Part shown: positions 35,881-46,492 of the stretch, in pieces | Position numbering within the stretch: the first letter of the stretch is position 1 | Layout of the letters: every line of letters begins with the position of its first letter | From: Pandoraea bronchicola | GTDB taxonomy: Bacteria; Pseudomonadota; Gammaproteobacteria; Burkholderiales; Burkholderiaceae | Length of the DNA stretch: 64,000 nt | NCBI RefSeq assembly: GCF_902459805.1 | Contig: NZ_CABPST010000014.1 | Span: 1 to 64,000, forward strand | Direction: 5' to 3' | Made by a program: the position numbers and the translations under genes | Notes under the pieces: generated by a model | The model's input: the letters and a program-made list of their open reading frames with translations, nothing else | Told to the model about the DNA's origin: nothing | Database searches by the model: none

Positions 35881-37086
35881 TTACACGAGGGATCGGATGC
35901 GCCGAAGCGCCGCTTTGCGGACCGTGTCGAGGAATGTCTGGTCGATCTGCGGGGCCAAGGTGAACGGCTCAGGTAGCCACGAGCGAGGGGATAGCCCTGC
36001 ATGGTTGGCCCGGTTGATATCGCCGCCATAGCGTGAAGCGATGATGAGGACGTAATGGGCGAGGTGGGCGCAGTCTGATTTTGCCGGGTCGTCGCGCAAG
36101 CGAACGACGTAGGCAAGATGGTGCATGAGTGTGTTGCCGCCCTGATCGAGGGTATTCGGATCGGCGCCTGACGCCAGCAGGGCTTCGGCCGCGCCGCAAA
36201 GACCGTGGAGCGTGAGCAATGTGACGGACGGCATTCCGGCAAGATCCGGTTGCATCAGGTCCGCGCCTTGCCGCTTGAGCAGTCGAGCGAGATGACGCAG
36301 CGAGTCATGTGGATCCAGAGGGTCGTGACTGGCCATATGCAGGCGAAGCGCCTGCGCTCTCATGGCGACGGCCGTCAGCGGCATGCCGCGACTGTTGGTC
36401 TGCTCGGGTCTGGCGCCGAGTTCTAGCAGCCGGCGCAACCATTGCGGGGCGATCTGACAGCACAAATGAGACAGTGGATTGCGGGGTGCCGTGCCGGTCG
36501 GGTTCAAGGGCGAGTCGTCGGTTCGGTCGCGGCCACATGCCACCAGCACTCGGAGAATCTTGTCGATGCGTGCGCGATCTTCGGCGATGGTTTCACCGAA
36601 GGTATCGGACCCGTCGAACACGGTCTGAAAACTGTCCGATGTGGCTGCGTATTTCAACCAGAGCTTCAGCCCCTCATCGCTTCGCAATAGCGCGGCGTCA
36701 TCAGCGCGCACTTGATTGGCGCGCGCGGGTACCAGGAAGACGCCTGCGTCGGCCAATCGATCCAGAGAGCGATCCTCTTCCTTTGTCGTGAGCAGCGTTA
36801 CCATTTCGCCGAACAGCGGGCCGTTGGGCGAGGCGCTTTCGCAAATCGCTCGCAACTCACGGCTCGCGAAGGTCTGCGCGTTGACCAGCGCATACCAGAT
36901 GTCCTGGGGGCGATACTTGAGCGACTTCTGTGCGGCGAGCAGTTGGGGCAGTGACATGGCCGCCAACGGCGCGGTATGGGTGCTGTAGACACGGTGATCC
37001 AGATCGATGCCTGTGAGGGCCGAGCAGGGGGAAAGACGTTCGGCGGTGCTGGCGGCAGGAGAGGGGAGGAGGGGCGAACCGGGCAT
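35881..37086 (-). CDS. Ankyrin-type repeat protein, small paralogue
   Basis: A 401-residue paralogue of the gene at 33971-35737, 143 bp upstream on the same strand. It has the same Pro/Ser-rich N-terminus and domain (DIWYALVNAQT, DAALLRSDEGLKLWLKYA, LSHLCCQIAPQWL), but only one ankyrin-like module (HDSLRHLARLLKRQGADL, GLCGAAEALLASGADPN, GNTLMHHLAYV). The large paralogue equals this plan plus one extra module. No signal peptide, membrane segment or ribosome site is evident. Function unknown. The pair lies between hmp and a housekeeping DUF1415 gene and looks like an accessory insertion. Confidence 0.75.
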   Translation of the reverse strand: MPGSPLLPSPAASTAERLSPCSALTGIDLDHRVYSTHTAPLAAMSLPQLLAAQKSLKYRPQDIWYALVNAQTFASRELRAICESASPNGPLFGEMVTLLTTKEEDRSLDRLADAGVFLVPARANQVRADDAALLRSDEGLKLWLKYAATSDSFQTVFDGSDTFGETIAEDRARIDKILRVLVACGRDRTDDSPLNPTGTAPRNPLSHLCCQIAPQWLRRLLELGARPEQTNSRGMPLTAVAMRAQALRLHMASHDPLDPHDSLRHLARLLKRQGADLMQPDLAGMPSVTLLTLHGLCGAAEALLASGADPNTLDQGGNTLMHHLAYVVRLRDDPAKSDCAHLAHYVLIIASRYGGDINRANHAGLSPRSWLPEPFTLAPQIDQTFLDTVRKAALRRIRSLV

Positions 37087-37252
37087 AGGCGTTGGACGTG
37101 TCGGGCGCGTAGCGCTAGGGAAGGCGCATGGTTACGCAAATACGTCGAGCCGGTTTTGGCATTCGCACCTTGAGGTTATCGATGCCGCGCATGCCGGCGC
37201 GAGCCGATGGGGAATTACAATGCGGTATTCATGATTCGTCGCCACGTTTTGT

Positions 37253-37927
37253 ATGCCGGAGAAAACCTTGCCTGTGCCAGTGCCTGATGCCACGCCGCCA
37301 TCGTCAGAGAGACAGGACCATGAGGCTGTGATTGCAGCGACGCGTCACTGGCTGACACGCGCAGTGATCGGGCTGAATCTCTGTCCGTTCGCGAAGGCGG
37401 TACACGTCAAGGACCAGATTCGCTATGTCGTGAGCGCGGCTCGCGACAGGGAAGGCGCGTTGCTTGATCTGGAGCGCGAGCTGCAATGGCTGGCTGAGGC
37501 CGATCCGCAGACCATCGACACGACGCTGCTGATCTTGCCGCATGCGCTGCTCGATTTTCACGAGTACAACGACACCCTGTTTTTTGCGGAGCGCATGCTC
37601 AGACAACTGCATCTCGAGGGCGAGTTGCAGATTGCGAGCTTTCACCCGGACTATCAATTCGAAGGCACAGACCCGGACGACGCAGAGAATTACACGAACC
37701 GCTCGCCGTATCCGATTCTGCATTTGCTACGGGAGTCGAGCATCGATCGTGCCGTGGAGGCGTTTCCGGAAGCCGAGACGATCTTTGCGCGTAACGAGGC
37801 GCTGATGCGCAAGATGGGCGCGGCGGGTTATCACGCCTGGATGGCGCAGCCGGCGGAAGATGAAGACGGTGCGAACGACAACGCGATGGATGACACTGGC
37901 GAGCCGAAAGGCGACGCGCAAGCGTAA
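37253..37927 (+). CDS. DUF1415 family protein
   Basis: A 224-residue cytosolic protein. The core (HWLTRAVIGLNLCPFAK, LLILPHALLDFHEYNDTLFFAE, ASFHPDYQFEG, NYTNRSPYPILHLLRE) matches DUF1415, a family widespread in beta- and gamma-proteobacteria with no settled function. The single conserved Cys in NLCPF and several His residues might bind a metal or cofactor. The last 30 residues are acidic and variable. No strong ribosome site precedes the ATG. Confidence 0.85.
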   Translation: MPEKTLPVPVPDATPPSSERQDHEAVIAATRHWLTRAVIGLNLCPFAKAVHVKDQIRYVVSAARDREGALLDLERELQWLAEADPQTIDTTLLILPHALLDFHEYNDTLFFAERMLRQLHLEGELQIASFHPDYQFEGTDPDDAENYTNRSPYPILHLLRESSIDRAVEAFPEAETIFARNEALMRKMGAAGYHAWMAQPAEDEDGANDNAMDDTGEPKGDAQA

Positions 37928-38153
37928 CGCGTCTCGGCAGATGTCGCCGCGTGGGAAGGGGGCATCAACGTGAGGCAATGCCAATATGCCCCCGGAAATG
38001 CCCCCGGACGTCATTCGCTTTATCGCCCCTTGGCAGACCCAAGCGTTGTTCGAACGACGAAAACAAAAAAGCCGCACGACATATTCGGGCGGCTTTCTTG
38101 TTGACTACTAAGGACTACGTCTTGCTTGCATAACCAGGGACTTAAGAAGTCGC
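37928..38153. other. Intergenic region holding the tRNA terminator
   Basis: Between the DUF1415 gene and the tRNA on the opposite strand. It contains the terminator at 38065-38096 and nothing else recognised. Confidence 0.4.
38065..38096 (-). terminator. Terminator of the tRNA-Thr transcript
   Basis: On the minus strand AAGCCGC pairs with GCGGCTT around a 13-base loop and is followed by TTTTTTG. It lies about 60 bp past the tRNA 3' end and may also stop the convergent DUF1415 transcript. Confidence 0.75.
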
Positions 38154-38229
38154 TGGTGCCGGAGAGAGGAATCGAACCCCCGACCTTCTCATTACGAATG
38201 AGCTGCTCTACCGACTGAGCTACTCCGGC
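38154..38229 (-). tRNA. tRNA-Thr (anticodon CGU)
   Basis: A complete cloverleaf is readable on the minus strand: acceptor GCCGGAG/CTCCGGC, D arm GCTCAGTCGGTAGAGC, anticodon arm CTCAT-TCGTAAT-GAG with anticodon CGT, T arm GGGGGTTCGATTCCTC, and an encoded CCA. CGU reads the threonine codon ACG. Confidence 0.96.
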
Positions 38230-38394
38230 GCTGCGAAGAAGTGAGATAATAGCAGACTTTACGCGTTTGTCACGACTTTTTTCAAAGATTTTTTGCTGCT
38301 GCTGCGTGAGTTGCGCGTAAATCCTTGAAATTGCAGAAATCCTGCGCTTTCGACGCCGCGAAGTATTTGCCCTCGCGACGTCGTTCTCGAGTGC

Positions 38395-39408
<1,014 letters not shown>

Positions 39409-39560
39409 GTGGGCCTCCGGAAAAGCAAAAAAAGCGTACCTATTTGATTTGGTCGCAATTTTACTCGTAAAGGCACGCTGCCCCCGCGAAAAATCCTTGG
39501 GGGCAGCGCAATTTCGGGTGTGGCTGAGGCAGGGCTCGGTGTTTTCCGAGCCGCGGCAGA

Positions 39561-40844
39561 TCAGTCGAGGCCGTCGAACAGCGCGTCGTCCGGACCGATG
39601 TGCGACGGTGCGCGCCAGGTGGCATCGCGCATGCTGTGTTGGACCTGCTTGTCCACGCCCAGCAAAATCGCGAAGATCGCCATGCGCACCGGAATGCCGT
39701 TGTCCGTCTGACGGAAGATCGCCAGTCGCGGATCGTGATTCAGATCCGTCGACAGATCGTTCGCGCCCGGCCGGCTGTCGCGCGGCAGCGGATGCATGAT
39801 GATCGTGCGAGCGTCGCAGTACTGGTTGATGAGCGCTTCGTTGATCTGGAAGTCCGGCGTATAGCCTTCGATCGCCTCGTCGGCGAATCGCTCTTTCTGA
39901 ATACGCGTGGCGTAGACCACATCTGCGCCGGCCAGATCGGCGAGCGAGTTGCTCTGCACGATCACATGACCGTTCTGCGAGATCTGATCGAGGATGTACG
40001 TCGGCATTTCCAGCGACGGCGGCGAGATCAACGTGAACTTCAGGCCGCGATACAGCGCGAGCAGCTTGATGAGCGAATGCACCGTGCGGCCGTAGCGCAG
40101 GTCGCCGACCATCGCGACGTGAGCGCCGTCGACCAGCTTGCCCAAGCGCGAGAATTCGCGGCCGATGGTGTACAGATCGAGAATTGCCTGACTCGGGTGC
40201 TCGCCCGGGCCGTCGCCGCCATTGATGACGGGAATGTTCGTGGCACGCGCGAATTCGGCGACCGACCCCTTGTCCGGGTGGCGTACGACAAGCGCGTCGA
40301 CGTAACCGCTCATCACGCGGCTCGTGTCGTAGATCGATTCGCCCTTGGCCATCGACGAGAATGTGAAGCCGGTCGTGTCGCACACCGAGCCGCCAAGGCG
40401 GCAGAAGGCGGCCCCGAAGCTCACACGGGTTCGGGTGCTGGCTTCGAAGAATAGGTTGCCGAGCACGGCGCCTTCGAGCACGCGCGAGATCTTCTGGCGG
40501 CGCGCAATCGGCTGCATGATATCGGCGATGTGGAACAGTTCTTCGAGCGAATCGCGCGAGAACTGATCGACCGAGATCAGATGCGGCTTGCCGTCGAGGC
40601 CCATGCGTTCGCGCAACGGTTTGTGTGCGCTTTGCGTAGATTCCGCGGACGGCGCTTCGCGACCGAGGATTTCGCCGACGAATTTCTCCACGATGCTCGG
40701 CATCGTGCGATATTCGCTCGAATCCTCAGGCAGCAGCCAGGTGTCGAGGGCGCGCCGGCGAACGCCGATGCGCTCGGCGAAGCTGTCGCGGGTCATGTTC
40801 AGGCGACGCATTGCGTCGCGCAGGAAAGTCTGCTGTGCACTCAT
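39561..40844 (-). CDS. pyrB: Aspartate carbamoyltransferase with N-terminal HTH-like extension
   Basis: A 427-residue enzyme. Residues about 90-400 are a full aspartate carbamoyltransferase: [12 protein letters not shown] (carbamoyl-phosphate site), [25 protein letters not shown] and [10 protein letters not shown] (aspartate loop). It makes carbamoyl-aspartate for pyrimidine synthesis. The N-terminal 75 residues ([35 protein letters not shown] split over residues 8-43) look like an XRE-type helix-turn-helix and are absent from typical 300-320-residue catalytic chains. The start is inferred from this domain; the ribosome site is weak. It is divergent from a LysR gene (135 bp). Confidence 0.92.
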   Translation of the reverse strand: MSAQQTFLRDAMRRLNMTRDSFAERIGVRRRALDTWLLPEDSSEYRTMPSIVEKFVGEILGREAPSAESTQSAHKPLRERMGLDGKPHLISVDQFSRDSLEELFHIADIMQPIARRQKISRVLEGAVLGNLFFEASTRTRVSFGAAFCRLGGSVCDTTGFTFSSMAKGESIYDTSRVMSGYVDALVVRHPDKGSVAEFARATNIPVINGGDGPGEHPSQAILDLYTIGREFSRLGKLVDGAHVAMVGDLRYGRTVHSLIKLLALYRGLKFTLISPPSLEMPTYILDQISQNGHVIVQSNSLADLAGADVVYATRIQKERFADEAIEGYTPDFQINEALINQYCDARTIIMHPLPRDSRPGANDLSTDLNHDPRLAIFRQTDNGIPVRMAIFAILLGVDKQVQHSMRDATWRAPSHIGPDDALFDGLD

Positions 40845-40979
40845 GGTCGGGTCGGCAGGGCTGTGTACGCGATGCGTATAATAGGCGTCGATTCGTTGTT
40901 TGTCCAGCAAAAGACGTGCCCCGCGCGGGGCCGCGCCAGCCGGGCGTTTCCGGCATTTCCGGTGTATTGCCGTACGGGT

Positions 40980-41900
40980 ATGGAAAACCTTCTCCGCAAG
41001 CTAGATCTCACATCTTTGCGCCTTTTCGTGGCTGTCTGCCAGGAGCGGAGCATGGCGCGTGCCGCCGAGCGCGAATTCATCGCGCCCTCCGCGATCAGCC
41101 GGCGCATTGCCGACATCGAAGCGATCGTCGGACTCCCCCTCATTCAGCGTCATCAGCGCGGCATTACCGTCACGCCGGTCGGCGAGACGGTGCGTCGCTA
41201 TGCCGAACGCATTCTCGGCACCATTGAATCGCTCGGCGCAGAGCTGTCGCAGTTTCACGAGGGGGCGCGCGGCAGCGTGCGCATTGCGGCGAACCTGTCG
41301 GCCATCGTCCAGTTTCTGCCGGAAGATCTCGCCGCTTTCGGCCGCGTGTTTTCCGCGGTGGACGTCGAACTCGACGAACAGCACAGCAACGAAGTGCTCC
41401 AGCGCGTGGGCGAACGGGCCGTGGATGTGGGCATCTGCAACGCCGTCGAGGGTATCGAGGCCTTCACGATGGTGCCGTATCGCCGTGACCGGCTCGCCGT
41501 GATTCTGCCCGTCGGCCATCCGCTGGCGGCGCGCACGGGCGAGATTCCGTTCTCGGCGTGTGTGGGCGAGACGCTGGTGGGCCTTCAAGGCAATAGCGCG
41601 CTCACGCAGTTGCTGCGTCAGCAGGCGAGCGCGGCGGGAGCGTCGCTGCGGATCAAGATCCGCGTGTCCAGTCTCGACGCCCTGTGCCGTATGGCGCACG
41701 CGGGCCTGGGCATTGCCATCGCGCCCGAGCAAGTCGGCCAGTTGTATGTGGGCAAGCTCGATGTGGTCGTGCGCCCGCTCACCGACGAATGGGCCCATCG
41801 CCAACTCTGGCTCGTATTCCCGTCGCGTGAGCAGTTGAGCGCCACGGCATCGGCCGTCGTGAATTTCCTCGCGCAAGGGCAGGGTGCGCCGGGCGCGTGA
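40980..41900 (+). CDS. LysR-family transcriptional regulator
   Basis: A 306-residue LysR regulator. The helix-turn-helix is at residues about 20-48 (MARAAEREFIAPSAISRRIADIE); the effector domain begins at GSVRIAANLSAIVQFLPEDL. The ATG at 40980 is preferred over an upstream frame overlapping pyrB. It is followed 148 bp later on the same strand by an aconitase-like gene and an MFS carrier, its likely targets. Confidence 0.9.
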   Translation: MENLLRKLDLTSLRLFVAVCQERSMARAAEREFIAPSAISRRIADIEAIVGLPLIQRHQRGITVTPVGETVRRYAERILGTIESLGAELSQFHEGARGSVRIAANLSAIVQFLPEDLAAFGRVFSAVDVELDEQHSNEVLQRVGERAVDVGICNAVEGIEAFTMVPYRRDRLAVILPVGHPLAARTGEIPFSACVGETLVGLQGNSALTQLLRQQASAAGASLRIKIRVSSLDALCRMAHAGLGIAIAPEQVGQLYVGKLDVVVRPLTDEWAHRQLWLVFPSREQLSATASAVVNFLAQGQGAPGA

Positions 41901-42048
41901 GCCGGTCGTGTCAGGTTCTCAAGGGCTTGGCGCCGGCGCTCTGCGCGGTGCGTTGCGTCACTTCGCAAACTGTCACGCCGGGCTTGCCGAGACGGCACGG
42001 CAAGGGGCGAGACGGGCCGCTATGCTGTCTTCCGGAGGTAATTGCCGC

Positions 42049-44031
42049 ATGGAAGACACCATTCGTTTCGACGGCCGCATGCTGTTCCTGTCCGACGACC
42101 CGGCCATCGTGCGCCGTCAGTTGGCAGGCGAATCCGTCACCCGCGCCCAAGCCGGCGCATTGCGGGATAACGTCTCGACCGACGAGATCACGCCCGTCAC
42201 CGTCATGCTCACTTACGACGAGCGGCTCGGGCGCTACCCCTACGTTGGTTTCAAGGCGGGGAACGAAACGCCCATCGGCGAGCACGACGTGCGTCGCGGC
42301 GGCTTTCAGATCACGGTCGCGGGCAAGCGTTACGGCAAAGGGTCGTCGCGCGAGTCGAGCCCGCTCGCGGAGTTGTCGGCCGGCATCCGGCTGATCGTTG
42401 CCGAGAGCTTCGAGCGCATCTACCAGCAGAACTGCGACAACATCGGCATTCTGACGACCACCGACTTCGGCGTGCTCGAGCGCATTCACGCTGGGGAAGC
42501 TATCCCGATCACCGAATTCCTCAAGGGGCGCGACGCCCTCACGCAGCAGATCATCCGCAGCGGCGGGCTGCTCGCGTTCAGCAAGTTCGCCGATTGGCCC
42601 GCACCGGTGGCGCATGCCGATATGCCGAACGCCGCCGACATGCCGCCCCGCACGCTCGTCGAGAAGATCATGGCGCGCCGTGTACACCCGGCCACGCCCG
42701 GCACCGAGCACGGTGACGGGGTGTTCGTGCGCGTCGACTGGCGCTTCTCGCACGATTACTTTACGGGCATGTGTGCGCATCTGATGCATCGCGCGTTTGG
42801 TGAGCCGGCAGCGCTGCATGACCCGGCGCGCATCATTGCGTTTCAGGATCATCTCGTGCTGGCCGCGCAGAGCCACCCGCACGTCACGCAGGGGCTGCTG
42901 CCCGGTGTGGCCAATCTGACAAACGGGCATCGCGATTTCGCCGCGCGTTATCCGGTACTCGCCCACGGTGAACTGGCCCCCAACGGCAGCGATGGCACGG
43001 ACGGCGCGGAGGGTATCTGCCACGCGCTGATGGCTGAACGCTACGCGTTGCCGGGCCAGATCGTGATCGGCACCGACTCGCACACGCCGCACGCAGGCGC
43101 GCTCGGCTGCCTGGCGTTCGGCGCGGGTGCGACCGACATCGCGAACAGTTGGGTCACGGGCTACGTTCGCTGCAAGGTGCCGGAGACACTGCGCATCGAG
43201 ATCGATGGCGAACTGGCGCCCGGGGTGACGGCCAAGGACGTGGTGCTTCATCTGCTTCGGCTCGACGCCATTCGCCGCGGCGACGCTATCGGCCTCGTCT
43301 TTGAATACGCGGGCAGCGCGGTGCGAGCGATGTCGGTCGACGAGCGCGCGACGCTCACCAATATGGTCGCCGAGCTGGGGGGCTTCACCGGCATCGTGGC
43401 GCCGGATGGGAAAACGGTGGCCTTCCTGAAAACGCGACGCGGTGTCGATTTCACCATCGAGCCGTGGATGGCAAGCGATGCCGGCGCCCGTTATCGCGAT
43501 GTGATCCGCGTCGATGCCGCGTCGCTCACGCCGATGCTGGCGCGCCCCGGCGATCCGGGCAACGGTGTGGCGCTCGCGGAGCTGACCTCACCCGTCGCCA
43601 TCGACATGGCGTACGGTGGCTCGTGTACGGCAGGCAAGCGCGACGACTTCGATGCATACCACGAGGTACTCGCCTGGGGCGTTGCGCATGGCCTTCGTGT
43701 GACGCAGGGCCGTTCGCTGTTCTTGCAGTTCGGCACGATGGACGTGCGCGCCTATTGTGAAGCGCAGGGCTATCTCGAGACGTTCGAGGCGGCCGGCGTG
43801 ACGCTCATCATGCCGGGCTGCGGCGCTTGCGCGAATTGCGGGCCGGGACAGTCGACGTCTGCCGCGCAGGTCACGATCAGCGCGATCAACCGCAATTTCC
43901 CTGGACGTTCCGGTCCGGGCAGTGTGTGGCTCGCGAGTCCCTACACGGTGGCCGCGAGTGCGCTGGCGGGGCGCATCGTCAGCTTCGATGAATTGAAGGC
44001 GTCAGTGTCAGCGACGGCGGCGGCGCGGTAA
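42049..44031 (+). CDS. Aconitase/3-isopropylmalate dehydratase family protein, swivel domain first
   Basis: A 660-residue hydro-lyase. GGAGG lies ten bases before the ATG. Residues about 30-190 resemble the small (LeuD-like) swivel subunit (DNVSTDEITPV, GGFQITVAGKRYGKGSSRESSP, RIYQQNCDNIGILTT). Residues about 215-645 resemble the large LeuC/aconitase subunit (FQDHLVLAA, IGTDSHTPHAGALGCLAFGAG), with three cluster cysteines in GGSCTAGK and GCGACANCG. The order is thus reversed compared with aconitase, where the swivel is C-terminal. Substrate unknown; it probably isomerises or hydrates a tri- or dicarboxylate imported by the MFS protein downstream. Confidence 0.85.
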   Translation: MEDTIRFDGRMLFLSDDPAIVRRQLAGESVTRAQAGALRDNVSTDEITPVTVMLTYDERLGRYPYVGFKAGNETPIGEHDVRRGGFQITVAGKRYGKGSSRESSPLAELSAGIRLIVAESFERIYQQNCDNIGILTTTDFGVLERIHAGEAIPITEFLKGRDALTQQIIRSGGLLAFSKFADWPAPVAHADMPNAADMPPRTLVEKIMARRVHPATPGTEHGDGVFVRVDWRFSHDYFTGMCAHLMHRAFGEPAALHDPARIIAFQDHLVLAAQSHPHVTQGLLPGVANLTNGHRDFAARYPVLAHGELAPNGSDGTDGAEGICHALMAERYALPGQIVIGTDSHTPHAGALGCLAFGAGATDIANSWVTGYVRCKVPETLRIEIDGELAPGVTAKDVVLHLLRLDAIRRGDAIGLVFEYAGSAVRAMSVDERATLTNMVAELGGFTGIVAPDGKTVAFLKTRRGVDFTIEPWMASDAGARYRDVIRVDAASLTPMLARPGDPGNGVALAELTSPVAIDMAYGGSCTAGKRDDFDAYHEVLAWGVAHGLRVTQGRSLFLQFGTMDVRAYCEAQGYLETFEAAGVTLIMPGCGACANCGPGQSTSAAQVTISAINRNFPGRSGPGSVWLASPYTVAASALAGRIVSFDELKASVSATAAAR

Positions 44032-44360
44032 CGCATGCGCTCGCCGCAGGCAGCCGGGTGTTTGGGCGTTTGGGCGGGCGAGGCAGATGCCGCTGTGCGG
44101 GAGAGATTCGGCGCGATGTGCTGCGCCGGATGCCTGTCGTCGCGATGCCGTGCTGCCATTGGTAAACATCGCAAATTTTCGTAGTGCGTGGCAAAGGTGA
44201 CAGGTGCGGTGTCATTCGTGGCACAATTTCGGCCTCGTGCCTGTCGATTCATGGTGTATCCGACGTACCGGCCACCCCTGGCGAATGCAGGCAGGTCGCG
44301 TGAGATGCGTCGGCAAATGAGCAGTTCGGCCATGACCGAACGGGCCCGGAGACGATTTCC
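44032..44360. other. Intergenic region between aconitase-like and MFS genes
   Basis: About 330 bp without a credible gene, terminator or promoter pair. The gap is large enough for the MFS gene to have its own promoter. Confidence 0.4.
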
Positions 44361-45809
44361 ATGCCATCCCCCGACGTATCAATGCCTTCCATGCCTTCCC
44401 CTCACCAGGCCGCTCAAGTCTCTGTTGCGGCCACCCGCCTGAGTGCCGGCGATATTTCCGCTCGTCTTGACCGCTTGCCACCGACTCGCACCGTCTGGAA
44501 GCTGGTGGTGCTGCTCAGTCTTGGTTTCTTCTTCGAACTCTACGACCTGCTCTACACGGGCTATATCGCGCCCGGGCTCGTGAAGAGCGGCATTCTGACG
44601 CCCACGACGCCGGGTCTGTTCGGCACGACGGGCGTAGCGAGTTTCATCGCCGCACTGTTCTCCGGGCTGTTCATCGGCACGATCGCGTGCGGCTTTCTTG
44701 CGGACCGGTTCGGCCGTCGTGCCGTGTTTACCGGCTCGTTGCTCTGGTACACGGTGGCGAACGTCATCATGGCGTTTCAGGAGACGGCCACAGGCGTGAA
44801 CTTCTGGCGCTTCGTGGTGGGCCTGGGCATCGGTGTGGAACTGGTCACGATCGGCACCTATATCGCCGAACTCGTCCCCAAACAGATTCGTGGCCGGGCG
44901 TTCGCGTGCGAACAGGCCGTCGGCTTTACTGCCGTGCCGGTCGTTGCGCTGCTCGCCTACTGGCTTGTGCCGCGCGCGTTCCTCGGACTGGAGGGCTGGC
45001 GTTGGGTGGTGTTGATCGGCGCGCACGGCGCGGTGTTCGTCTGGTGGATTCGCCGTGCCCTGCCGGAGAGCCCGCGCTGGCTCGCGCAGAAGGGGCGTCT
45101 CGACGAGGCGGATCGCGTGTTGTCCGAACTGGAGGCGAAGGTCGCCCGCGAATACGGCAAACCGCTGCCGCCGCCGGGCGTGCCGGAGCCGGTGGTGCCG
45201 AAGGGCGCGTTTCGCGACATGTGGGTGCCGCCGTATCGCAAGCGCGCGATCATGATGATTCTGTTCAACATCTTCCAGACGGTCGGCTTCTACGGCTTCG
45301 CCAACTGGGTGCCGACGCTGCTCATCAAACAGGGCGTTACGGTGACGACGAGTCTCGGATATTCCAGCGTGATTGCGCTCGCAGCCCCGGTCGGCCCGCT
45401 GATCGGTCTGTGGATGGCCGACAAGGTCGAGCGCAAGCATGCGATCGTGTGGACGGCCGGTATCGGAATCGTGTGCGGCCTGGTGTTCTCGCAGGTCACG
45501 TCGTCGTTCCTGCTTGTCGCCATGGGGATCGGCCTCACGCTTGCCAACAACATCATGTCGTACAGCTATCACGCGTATCAGACGGAACTGTTCCCCACGG
45601 GCATCCGGGCACGCGCCGTTGGGTTCGTCTATTCTTGGAGCCGTTTCTCGGCGATCTTCACGGCGTTCCTGATCGCCTCCGTGCTGCGCAACTTCGGTGT
45701 GACCGGTGTGTTCGTGTTCATCTCGTGCGCCATGCTGGTTGTCATGCTCGCCATCGGCCTGATGGGGCCACGCACGCGTGACATCGCACTGGAGAAGATT
45801 TCGCAGTAA
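44361..45809 (+). CDS. MFS transporter
   Basis: A 482-residue major facilitator with twelve predicted membrane helices. The loop 2-3 motif is [13 protein letters not shown], and ALPESPRWL after helix 6 is typical of the sugar-porter and aromatic-acid/metabolite:H+ symporter groups. CGGAG precedes the ATG. The first 45 residues are cytosolic, with repeated MPS units at the start that leave the exact ATG (44361, 44382 or 44391) open. It follows the aconitase-like gene, which suggests an organic-acid substrate. Confidence 0.88.
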   Translation: MPSPDVSMPSMPSPHQAAQVSVAATRLSAGDISARLDRLPPTRTVWKLVVLLSLGFFFELYDLLYTGYIAPGLVKSGILTPTTPGLFGTTGVASFIAALFSGLFIGTIACGFLADRFGRRAVFTGSLLWYTVANVIMAFQETATGVNFWRFVVGLGIGVELVTIGTYIAELVPKQIRGRAFACEQAVGFTAVPVVALLAYWLVPRAFLGLEGWRWVVLIGAHGAVFVWWIRRALPESPRWLAQKGRLDEADRVLSELEAKVAREYGKPLPPPGVPEPVVPKGAFRDMWVPPYRKRAIMMILFNIFQTVGFYGFANWVPTLLIKQGVTVTTSLGYSSVIALAAPVGPLIGLWMADKVERKHAIVWTAGIGIVCGLVFSQVTSSFLLVAMGIGLTLANNIMSYSYHAYQTELFPTGIRARAVGFVYSWSRFSAIFTAFLIASVLRNFGVTGVFVFISCAMLVVMLAIGLMGPRTRDIALEKISQ

Positions 45810-45864
45810 GACACATGGCCGCAGCGCGCGGCCATACCCCCGCACTCTCCCGGAGATTCCGATC

Positions 45865-46458
45865 ATGGCGGACTTGCAAACCGAAGCGGCCTACGAGGCC
45901 AATGCCGTTCGATACAACGAAGATTGGCTCAACCAGCCGCCGCCTGACGACATGTACGCGCTGCTGGTGCGCCATTTCGTCCCCGGCGGCCGCACGATCG
46001 ATGTGGGCTGCGGCAACGGACGCGATGCGGCATGGCTCGCGCAGCACGGGTTCGATGTGGTCGGTTATGACAACTCGCCCGCCCTCGTCGCGCTCGCGCG
46101 CAAGTCGTTTCCGTGGGTGTCGTTTCACGTCGGCCGGCTACCGCTGCTGGAGGAGGTCACGGCGCAGTTCGACAATGTGGTTTGCGAGACAGTGCTGATG
46201 CATCTGCCCGCGAACGAAGTGCCGCAGGCCGCAGACCGGCTCTGGACGCTCGTACGCCCGGGCGGGGTGCTTTATGTGTCGTGGCGTGTGACCGAGGGCG
46301 AAGACATTCGCCAGAAGGACGGACGCCTCTACAGCGCTTTCTCCCCCGACGTCGTGCGCGCCGCGCTTCACGACGGCGTTGTCCTTCATGAGGAAGACGT
46401 CACGAGCACCAGCTCGGGCAAGCGTGTCTGCCGTCTGATCGTGCGGCGCCCGGCCTGA
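45865..46458 (+). CDS. SAM-dependent class I methyltransferase
   Basis: A 197-residue methyltransferase. Motif I is IDVGCGNGRDAAWL near residue 44, followed by VVGYDNSPALVALAR (acidic loop) and a post-motif LWTLVRPGGVLYVSWR. CGGAG precedes the ATG. The fold is that of small-molecule methyltransferases; the substrate is unknown. It ends 34 bp from metR on the opposite strand. Confidence 0.88.
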   Translation: MADLQTEAAYEANAVRYNEDWLNQPPPDDMYALLVRHFVPGGRTIDVGCGNGRDAAWLAQHGFDVVGYDNSPALVALARKSFPWVSFHVGRLPLLEEVTAQFDNVVCETVLMHLPANEVPQAADRLWTLVRPGGVLYVSWRVTEGEDIRQKDGRLYSAFSPDVVRAALHDGVVLHEEDVTSTSSGKRVCRLIVRRPA

Positions 46459-46492
46459 CACGCGGCGCCGTCATCAAACGCGCGGTGTCGCG

